DNA from: Phycisphaerales bacterium UBA1926
Lineage (GTDB): Bacteria; Planctomycetota; Phycisphaerae; Phycisphaerales; UBA1924
Direction: 5' to 3'
NCBI GenBank assembly: GCA_002337215.1
Contig: DDFO01000045.1
Location: 6,402-13,209 of the forward strand
DNA: 6,808 nt
Translations under genes and position numbers: made by a program
Notes under the pieces: generated by a model
Seen by the model: the letters and a program-made list of their open reading frames with translations, nothing else
What the model was told of the DNA's origin: nothing
Databases searched by the model: none
Part shown: piece by piece, positions 1 to 4,658 of the stretch
Numbering within the stretch: the stretch's first letter is position 1
Layout of the letters: every line of letters begins with the position of its first letter

Positions 1-298
1 CACCCTGCTCGGCCGACATCGCCTCGATGACCGCGGGTGTGAGCTCGGTGCCGGCGGGCCACTGCGCGGCCTCGCCCCCGTCCTTGGGCACCATGGGGCC
101 CGCGGGGCTCCTGAGCACGAGGTAGCCGGTCGGTCCGGACTTGCCGTTGTTGGGATCGTCGTCGCCGACGAGCGCGGCGTCCCGGCTCTTGTAGAGCTCG
201 GGGTCGCCCAGCGTGGTCGGCACGAAGTAGGCCGTCACCGCGCTGATCGCGCCGACGCCGACACAGATCCAGATCACCAGTCCAAGCAGCGATTTCAT
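1..298 (-). CDS. Small membrane-anchored protein of unknown function, partial (3' end off window)
   Basis: Seen: an open frame with no stop runs from ATG at 298 to the left edge, giving the first 99 residues. A GGAG ribosome binding site (307-310) sits 8 nt before the ATG. Residues 4-26 (LLGLVIWICVGVGAISAVTAYF) form one hydrophobic helix after Met-Lys-Ser, fitting a signal anchor or uncleaved signal peptide; no lipobox Cys is evident. Residues 27-60 are polar and Asp/Gly/Pro rich. Residues 58-99 look like a small beta hairpin (GYLVLRSPAGPMVPKDGG) followed by G-T-E-L-T-P-A-V-I-E-A-M, reminiscent of short 'made available / AGTxLTxxxI' hinge modules, but this is only a resemblance. Neighbours: it starts 80 bp after the OPT transporter stop on the same strand, so co-transcription is plausible (inference), though a GC-rich hairpin lies in the gap. 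I do not recognise the family. The reading frame, start and membrane segment are well supported; the function is unknown. Confidence 0.75.
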   Translation of the reverse strand, partial: MKSLLGLVIWICVGVGAISAVTAYFVPTTLGDPELYKSRDAALVGDDDPNNGKSGPTGYLVLRSPAGPMVPKDGGEAAQWPAGTELTPAVIEAMSAEQG

Positions 299-324
299 CG
301 CGTGTTCTCCGTCGAATCAGTCCG

Positions 325-351
325 CCGGGGGCGGCGGTGTGGGGCCCCCGG
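325..351 (-). other. GC-rich hairpin between the OPT gene and the downstream gene
   Basis: An 8-bp perfect inverted repeat (CCGGGGGC at 325-332 against GCCCCCGG at 344-351) with an 11-nt loop lies 27 bp past the OPT stop and upstream of the next ribosome binding site. No T-tract follows on either strand, so it is not a classical intrinsic terminator. It could be a weak terminator, a 3'-end stabiliser that uncouples expression of the two genes, or a chance product of high GC. Confidence 0.4.
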
Positions 352-378
352 TGAATCGCCCGTGCGATCAGACCAGGA

Positions 379-2979
379 TCAGCTCATGGAGAGCTGGACA
401 ATGTTGATGATCAGCGCGGGCACGGCTTCGCCCACGATCAGCCCCGCCGCGAGCGGCACGCCCCATTCCTCGGTGAACCGCCGGCCCTTGGTCATCGTGG
501 TGAACATGCTCAGCACGCACCCCACGCCGTAGGTCGCGATGTAGATGAACGGCAGGTAGACCGAGAGGCCCACGAGCACGCCGAGCCCGGCGAACCCGCC
601 CAGCCCCAGCAGCACACCCATCAGCCCGCCCATGCCGTAGAACGCGTAGGGCAGGTCCCCGCCCTGCACGCCCACGATGACGCTCTTGAGCGCGTCGGCC
701 TGGGCGGCCGGCACCTCGACGGAGCCGAACTCGTTGGTCTGGGCGATGAGCAGCACCGTGAGCATGCTGATCGCGGGGCCCAGCCCCACGACGAACAGCT
801 CGATCGTCTGCTGCTTGATGGGTTTGGAGCCGACGAGGTATCCCGTCTTGAGGTCGCCCATCATGTCCGCGGCGAGCGTGATGGCGGTGCACAGCGCGAC
901 CCCCAGCAGCACCGACGCGAGCACCTGCCCCGTGCCTGCTAACAACATCACGAGCACGACGGTCACCAGCGCGAGACCCGAGATCGGGCTCCAGTCGGTC
1001 ATCCCCGTGCACTGCGCGATGATGACCCCGGCGAACCAGATCCAGATCGCGCCGACAACGGCGATGATCGCGGCGCTCATCCAGTGGGGGAGCGATTCGA
1101 GCCAGCCACGCTTGATGCCGAAGTCGGCGATGACCTCGGCCTTCTCGGCATCGGACCATTCCATGAACGTCTCGCGGGCCGCCTCGCTCGCGAAGCCGAG
1201 CTGCTGACCCATGACGGCGATCGTCTCGACCTCGGGATCCACCTCGACCTCGCGGTACGGCTCGGTGACCGGGCAGTACGAGTTGATCGGGCGATCGGTC
1301 ATCAGGAAGGCCGCGAGGAAGAGCATCGCGATGCCGCCGATGGCGATGAAGACGATCGGGGCGAGGCCCATCTCGTCGCGGGAGCCCTTGGGCATTCCGG
1401 TGCCGCCGCCGCCCCCGCCGCCGCCGCCGGCGATGGACTTGAACGCGGCAAGGATCGCCGGGAGCGCCGCGACGACGCCCATCATCGCGCCGCCCAGGAG
1501 CATGCCGATACCGATGGGCTTGCCGATCTCGGTTCGCGCCCAATTCGCGAGGTTGCCCGGATGGACGTCGGTGGGCAGCCAGCCCAGGTTGTACGACACC
1601 GGGTTGACGACGCAGTAGGCGAGGATGCCGCCCACCAGCACCATCAGGCCCGGCTTGCCGGTGATGTAGCCGGCGCCGAGCGAGAGCGGGGTGATCGCGA
1701 AGATCAACGCGTACTGACCAGGGATGCCCAGGATCCGCCCGATGTCGATCGCGTGATCGGTGACCGCGAGGTCGGGTCGGTTGTCGCCGTCGTGATCGAC
1801 GGCGGGCTTGAGCGTGTCCGAGTTCTCGGGGTAGTCGGCGGGCAGGCGGATGTTGAAATCCTGGTAGCCGAAGATCGGATCGTTCGGCCAGCCGTACCCC
1901 GTCTTCTTGATCGAGGCCCACCCAGGAGCAGCCTCCGCGCCCTCCGGGACGATCCCGGCGGTGATCCGATAGACCTGCAGCAGCAGATCGTCGCTGTGCC
2001 CCTGCCCCGGGTTCGCTTCGATCGTCGCGTCGATCGCGGTGAGCCTGGCGAGCAGGTCCTCGCGCGTCGCCTCGTTCTCTTCAGTGAGCGTGGAGATCTC
2101 ACCAACGAGGGTCTTGCGTTGCTGGAGCGCCTCGCCCCGGGCGACGAGCGACTCGGGCGCGGCTTCCTGCTGGACCCATCGCGACATCTCTACCGCGAGT
2201 GCGGCCTCGGCGGGCCCGACCCGGCCCTGCTCGATCAGCACCCCGAGCGCAGACTCGGGATCGACCGTCCCGTCGACGACGGTGTTCTCATCGATCGCAA
2301 CGGGGTTGGGGATGTTGGGCAAAGCCGCGGGGATGTAGATCGCTGCCCCGATCAGGATGCCCACGAGCAGCACGATGAACTTGGTGACACCCGCGCCGGG
2401 ACTCTTGAGAATCGTGGAGACGCCGACAGCGCTGGGGAACCGCAGGCGATCGATGTCGATCATCTGCTTGCGGAGAGGGATGATGAAGACGCAGCCCATG
2501 ATCGCGCCCGCGATGGACGCGAGGGTGAGCAGCCAGAAGTTGGCGTCCGACCAGGTGAGCGTGAACCCGAGCAGGATGAGCACCGGGACGGTGAAGATCA
2601 CGCCCGAGTTGGAGGTGTTCACCGCGCTGGCGACGGTCTGCACGATGTTGGTCTCGACGATCGTGCCGCGTCGCAGGATCTTGAGGATCCCGAACCCGAG
2701 CACCGCCGCGATCGCCGAACCGCCGATCGTGAACCCGATCTTCAGACCGGCGTAGGTGATCGAGGCGTTCATCACGATGCCGATGAGCACGCCCACCACG
2801 ACGGCGAGCAGCGTGACCTCGCGGTACCCGGGGTTGGTGGGCATCGGGTGCCCTCCCTCCGGGGTATTCGGGTTCTGGGCATCACCCTCGAGCGGGATCG
2901 TGGCGCTCGGGTCCCCCGGCGCAGCGGCTCGCGGGCCGTCGGTGCCGAGTCCGGGTCGTTCAGAAGGCGTCTCTGACAT
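379..2979 (-). CDS. OPT-family oligopeptide/metal-chelate transporter with a large soluble insertion
   Basis: An 866-residue inner-membrane protein of the OPT superfamily, secondary transporters that take up oligopeptides or metal chelates, probably driven by cations; the substrate cannot be read from sequence. Seen: a polar N-tail (1-50), then about 14 hydrophobic helices at roughly 55-75, 78-100, 127-145, 147-168, 200-222, 421-440, 441-460, 487-513, 540-562, 634-660, 668-702 (probably two), 722-745, 788-825 and 839-862. Family-like motifs are NLGWLPTDVHPGN near 464-476 and DMMGDLKTGYLVGSKPIKQQ at 705-724. Two soluble insertions stand out: 223-418, with a Glu/Arg/Leu-rich coiled-coil-like stretch (256-320) and an Asp-rich calcium-loop-like motif (D395, D397, D399, D403); and 563-633. 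A run of nine glycines (518-526) links a helix to a cytoplasmic-type loop. Length exceeds that of simple prokaryotic OPT proteins (about 600-700 aa), explained by the insertions. An upstream in-frame ATG at 3084 is rejected because AGGAG lies 6 nt before 2979 and the extra 35 residues look non-coding. The gene lies upstream of the partial membrane protein at 1-298. Confidence 0.92.
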   Translation of the reverse strand: MSETPSERPGLGTDGPRAAAPGDPSATIPLEGDAQNPNTPEGGHPMPTNPGYREVTLLAVVVGVLIGIVMNASITYAGLKIGFTIGGSAIAAVLGFGILKILRRGTIVETNIVQTVASAVNTSNSGVIFTVPVLILLGFTLTWSDANFWLLTLASIAGAIMGCVFIIPLRKQMIDIDRLRFPSAVGVSTILKSPGAGVTKFIVLLVGILIGAAIYIPAALPNIPNPVAIDENTVVDGTVDPESALGVLIEQGRVGPAEAALAVEMSRWVQQEAAPESLVARGEALQQRKTLVGEISTLTEENEATREDLLARLTAIDATIEANPGQGHSDDLLLQVYRITAGIVPEGAEAAPGWASIKKTGYGWPNDPIFGYQDFNIRLPADYPENSDTLKPAVDHDGDNRPDLAVTDHAIDIGRILGIPGQYALIFAITPLSLGAGYITGKPGLMVLVGGILAYCVVNPVSYNLGWLPTDVHPGNLANWARTEIGKPIGIGMLLGGAMMGVVAALPAILAAFKSIAGGGGGGGGGTGMPKGSRDEMGLAPIVFIAIGGIAMLFLAAFLMTDRPINSYCPVTEPYREVEVDPEVETIAVMGQQLGFASEAARETFMEWSDAEKAEVIADFGIKRGWLESLPHWMSAAIIAVVGAIWIWFAGVIIAQCTGMTDWSPISGLALVTVVLVMLLAGTGQVLASVLLGVALCTAITLAADMMGDLKTGYLVGSKPIKQQTIELFVVGLGPAISMLTVLLIAQTNEFGSVEVPAAQADALKSVIVGVQGGDLPYAFYGMGGLMGVLLGLGGFAGLGVLVGLSVYLPFIYIATYGVGCVLSMFTTMTKGRRFTEEWGVPLAAGLIVGEAVPALIINIVQLSMS
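1402..1428 (-). repeat. Gly-codon run (nine consecutive glycine codons) in the OPT gene
   Basis: Nine consecutive Gly codons, eight GGC and one GGG, encode residues 518-526 of the transporter. On the plus strand this reads as GCC trinucleotides with one CCC. It is a trinucleotide microsatellite that could expand or contract in frame. It falls in a loop after the membrane segment around 487-513, so it is probably a flexible linker. Confidence 0.85.
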
Positions 2980-2985
2980 ACATCG

Positions 2986-2990
2986 CTCCT
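2986..2990 (-). promoter_or_regulatory. Ribosome binding site that fixes the OPT start
   Basis: AGGAG on the minus strand, 6 nt upstream of the ATG at 2979. It supports MSETPSERPG as the real N-terminus. The alternative upstream ATG (3084) would extend the protein by 35 Arg/Cys-rich residues through a region that also holds a strong hairpin. A second ATG at 2983 is out of frame. Confidence 0.8.
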
Positions 2991-3000
2991 GCGAAGACAA

Positions 3001-3031
3001 CGCCCGGCACGGCTCAAACCGGGGCCGGGCG
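3001..3031 (-). promoter_or_regulatory. Leader hairpin immediately upstream of the OPT ribosome binding site
   Basis: A perfect 8-bp inverted repeat, CGCCCGGC (3001-3008) against GCCGGGCG (3024-3031), with an inner 3-bp CGG/CCG stem closing a 6-nt loop and an asymmetric internal loop between. On the minus strand it ends 10 nt before the AGGAG of the OPT gene and is followed by TTGTCTTC, a poor T-rich tail. It could act as an attenuator, a protein-binding site or a translation-modulating structure. It matches no riboswitch I recognise. Confidence 0.4.
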
Positions 3032-3104
3032 AGACGGGAACAGCCTACACGATCCGCCCGCGTGTGTGCGCACGGGTCGTTCATAGATCATCAAACCGCG
3101 CACG

Positions 3105-3130
3105 AAAAAGGGCGCTCACGCGGAGCGCCC
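3105..3130 (-). terminator. Intrinsic terminator of rpmH
   Basis: Read on the minus strand, a perfect 8-bp GC-rich stem (GGGCGCTC, loop CGCGT, GAGCGCCC) is followed directly by TTTTT (3105-3109). It begins 34 nt after the rpmH stop codon. The U-tract is present only in the rpmH direction, so orientation is clear. It separates rpmH from the OPT gene, which therefore needs its own promoter somewhere between about 2991 and 3104; I saw no convincing -35/-10 pair there. Confidence 0.85.
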
Positions 3131-3164
3131 CATATTCATTCAAAAGAGTCTCTCGCGGACGCGA

Positions 3165-3305
3165 TCAGATCGACGTCAGCTTGCGACCGATCCGCCGGCG
3201 GGCGTTGATAATCTTGCGGCCGCTCTTGGTCTTCATACGGGCGCGGAATCCGTGCTTGCGGATTTTCTTGATCTTGCTTACGCGCCGCGGGTAGTGCATC
3301 GCCAT
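3165..3305 (-). CDS. rpmH: 50S ribosomal protein bL34
   Basis: A 46-residue, very basic protein of the large ribosomal subunit that binds 23S rRNA. Seen: the bL34 core HGFRARM-x-T-K-x-GR-x-I-I-x-ARRR-x-GR-x-L spans residues 18-43, closely matching E. coli [27 protein letters not shown]. The N-terminus differs from the classical MKRT(Y/F)QPS and reads [21 protein letters not shown] (3313-3316) lies 7 nt before the first ATG (3305) and 13 nt before the second (3299). The ribosome binding site favours 3305, while alignment to E. coli bL34 puts its Met1 opposite Met3 here, so 3299 remains possible. The gene is divergent from rnc across a 451-bp gap and ends in its own terminator. rnpA, its usual downstream partner, is absent. 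The frame and product are near certain; only the start is ambiguous by two codons. Confidence 0.96.
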   Translation of the reverse strand: MAMHYPRRVSKIKKIRKHGFRARMKTKSGRKIINARRRIGRKLTSI

Positions 3306-3312
3306 CGTGAAT

Positions 3313-3316
3313 CTCC
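3313..3316 (-). promoter_or_regulatory. rpmH ribosome binding site
   Basis: GGAG on the minus strand, spaced 7 nt from the ATG at 3305 and 13 nt from the alternative ATG at 3299. The spacing favours the first ATG. Confidence 0.65.
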
Positions 3317-3537
3317 GGAATCGATCCCGACGCGATCACCGCGCCGGGCGGCAACGATAGGCCGAAGACGCGGGCAAGGCCAGCCGCTTTCGAGGGCACC
3401 GTCAACCCATTGGATTCCACAAGCGGCGGTGGTTCCTGTAGGGCATTATTCGGACGTTGCTGAGTGCTCCCCGCGCCCGCGCTGAGGTCGGCCGGCTCCG
3501 AAAACTCGTCTTCCCGTGATTCACGCATGGAAACCGC

Positions 3538-3566
3538 GTGACACAGGCAGCGGCATTCCTTATTCT
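3538..3566 (+). promoter_or_regulatory. Candidate sigma70-type promoter for rnc
   Basis: GTGACA (3538-3543; 5 of 6 to TTGACA), a 17-bp spacer, then TATTCT (3561-3566; 4 of 6 to TATAAT, keeping T1, A2 and T6), in the least GC-rich part of the window. It would start transcription near 3573 and give rnc a leader of about 180 nt containing the hairpin at 3688-3736. Planctomycete promoter consensus is poorly known to me, so this is tentative. Confidence 0.35.
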
Positions 3567-3687
3567 CTATCTGTTGCGCCCGGAATCGTTTGAATTCGGG
3601 TCGGCATTCACCTGTCTCCGGGTTCGCTCCACGGTCGGTATTCAGCCGTCCGGAGAGCCTCCTCGGTACGTCAACCGAACGAGCGTC

Positions 3688-3736
3688 GCCGCCGGGTGAT
3701 GACCCCCTCTTCGTGGGAAGGGGGTCGTCCCGGGGC
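3688..3736 (+). promoter_or_regulatory. Long imperfect hairpin in the rnc leader, candidate RNase III autoregulatory site
   Basis: In the rnc sense strand the region folds into one stem of 21 pairs: 3688-3690 with 3734-3736, 3692-3696 with 3729-3733, 3699-3708 with 3719-3728, and 3710-3712 with 3716-3718, closing on a 3-nt GUG loop. Two pairs are G-U. The only interruptions are bulges on the 5' arm (G3691, U3697-G3698, C3709). It ends 6 nt before the GGAGG of rnc, and no T-tract follows, so it is not an intrinsic terminator. Known: E. coli RNase III represses its own gene by cleaving a stem in the rnc 5' leader. That this hairpin does the same is inference. Confidence 0.5.
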
Positions 3737-3756
3737 CGACGCGGAGGATCCGTTGT

Positions 3757-4530
3757 ATGGAAGAGTCCCTCTCCCGGGCCCAGGAGATCATGGGCGTCGT
3801 GTTCCGCGACCAGGCCCATATCGAGCTCGCGCTGCGCCACGCCTCCCATTCCGAGTCCCGCCTCGACTCCAACGAACGGATGGAGTTCCTAGGCGACGCC
3901 GTGCTGGGCATGGTCGTCTGCGAACGCATCTACGAGCTCTTCCCCGACGCGCTCGAGGGCGAGATGACCAAGGTCAAGTCCACGGTCGTCAGCCGCAAGA
4001 CCTGCGCCGACATCGCCGAACGGCTGGAGCTCGAGCAGCTGTTGCTCCTCGGCAAGGGCATGCAGACCCAGGACCGATTGCCGCGCTCGCTCGCGGCCGC
4101 GGTGTTCGAGTCCGTCATCGCCGCGGTTTATCTCGACCAGGGCTTCGCGGCGACCAAGGCCTTCCTGCTCCCCCTGCTGGATCCCTATATCACCGAGGCG
4201 GAGCGGAGCGGGCACCAGCAGAACTTCAAGAGCGTGCTCCAGCAGCACGCCCAGGCCGAGTTCGGCGAATCGCCCTGCTACCGCATCCTCGACGAGAAGG
4301 GTCCGGACCACGCCAAGGCGTTCAAGGTGGGCGTCGAGCTCGCGGGGCAGGTTTTCGAGCCGTGCTGGGGGCAGTCCAAGAAGCAAGCCGAGCAGCAGGC
4401 CGCGGAAGTCGCGCTGCACGAACTCGGGGTCATCGCGCTCGACAAAAACGGGCTCGTACGCGTCGTCGAGGACACGGCTCCTGCCGCGGCGGACGGGGAC
4501 GCGGGATCGGCCGTCGCGATCCAGGAGTAA
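3757..4530 (+). CDS. rnc: Ribonuclease III
   Basis: A 257-residue cytoplasmic endoribonuclease that cuts double-stranded RNA, including rRNA precursors and structured mRNAs. Seen: the nuclease domain (about 5-145) has the helix-1 ALRHASH motif (25-31), the signature NERMEFLGDAVL (39-50; E40, E43 and D47 correspond to E. coli E38, E41 and D45), E67 (E. coli E65) and the second motif VFESVIAAVYLD with E118 (E. coli E117). The residue matching metal-binding D114 is Ala115, an unusual substitution. The double-stranded-RNA-binding domain spans about 155-224 and has the expected GPDHAKAFKV segment and SKKQAEQQAAEVAL helix. A 30-residue acidic, Ala-rich tail follows (228-257), making the protein longer than E. 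coli's 226 residues. The start is set by GGAGG (3743-3747), 9 nt before the ATG. The gene is divergent from rpmH, convergent with the EEP lipoprotein gene, and appears to stand alone, without era or a ribosomal partner in view. Confidence 0.97.
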   Translation: MEESLSRAQEIMGVVFRDQAHIELALRHASHSESRLDSNERMEFLGDAVLGMVVCERIYELFPDALEGEMTKVKSTVVSRKTCADIAERLELEQLLLLGKGMQTQDRLPRSLAAAVFESVIAAVYLDQGFAATKAFLLPLLDPYITEAERSGHQQNFKSVLQQHAQAEFGESPCYRILDEKGPDHAKAFKVGVELAGQVFEPCWGQSKKQAEQQAAEVALHELGVIALDKNGLVRVVEDTAPAAADGDAGSAVAIQE

Positions 4531-4555
4531 ATCTCGTCCCGCGTCTTCGGTGCGG

Positions 4556-4576
4556 CTGACCTGCTCGGCGGGTCAG
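4556..4576 (+). terminator. Possible rnc terminator hairpin (no U-tract)
   Basis: CTGACCTGC (4556-4564) pairs with GCGGGTCAG (4568-4576) over a 3-nt TCG loop, 9 pairs including one G-U that forms only in plus-strand RNA. It lies 25 nt after the rnc stop in the 128-bp convergent gap. The following bases are GC rich, so it would be a non-canonical terminator or an mRNA 3'-end protector. A weaker 5-bp hairpin (CTCTG/CAGAG) lies at 4604-4618. Confidence 0.4.
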
Positions 4577-4658
4577 GGCGTCAGCGCACAGTGTCTCGCA
4601 AGACTCTGGCGCGCAGAGCGGCTCGGTGGCACAGTCGATCGGTGATCGCGCGTGATTG

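Larger units (their letters stand above)
3306..3756. other. Divergent intergenic region between rpmH and rnc, no gene seen
   Basis: 451 bp without a convincing coding sequence. Frames that cross it are Pro/Arg/Ser rich and match no family. Base composition drops here: 3561-3600 is about 48% GC by count, well below the neighbouring genes. It holds a candidate promoter reading toward rnc, a small hairpin at 3516-3544 (TCACGC against GCGTGA with a 9-nt loop, extended by GTG/CAC across a 2-nt bulge) and the long rnc leader hairpin at 3688-3736. A lone AATAAT on the minus strand (3445-3450) is a possible -10 for rpmH, but no -35 accompanies it. I searched by eye for DnaA boxes, SRP RNA and tRNA signatures and saw none. 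Confidence 0.6.

Noticed and set aside
368..1921. A 517-codon minus-strand frame overlapping the OPT gene
   Set aside because: Extremely Arg-rich translation in an alternative frame of the OPT gene, which itself has clear transporter features.
1084..2976. A 630-codon open frame on the plus strand antisense to the OPT gene
   Set aside because: It is Asp/Arg/Gly/His rich with no domain or membrane pattern and mirrors the OPT codons; high GC with third-position bias keeps the antisense frame open.
3066..3073. Palindrome GTGCGCAC as an operator upstream of the OPT gene
   Set aside because: An 8-bp palindrome of this composition is expected by chance in GC-rich DNA, and no second copy or promoter context supports it.
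2980..3084. N-terminal extension of the OPT protein to the ATG at 3084
   Set aside because: The extra 35 residues are not transporter-like, the stretch includes a strong hairpin, and AGGAG is well placed for the ATG at 2979.
3527..3541. Four-codon mini-frame (ATG GAA ACC GCG TGA) upstream of rnc as a leader peptide
   Set aside because: It lacks a ribosome binding site, lies upstream of the candidate -10, and is too short to distinguish from chance.
3306..3756. Chromosomal origin near rpmH
   Set aside because: No DnaA-box-like TTATNCACA elements were seen and neither dnaA nor rnpA is adjacent.
3136..3849. A 237-codon minus-strand frame across the rpmH-rnc region
   Set aside because: It overlaps both rpmH and the start of rnc in other frames, and its translation has no recognisable family or consistent coding bias.
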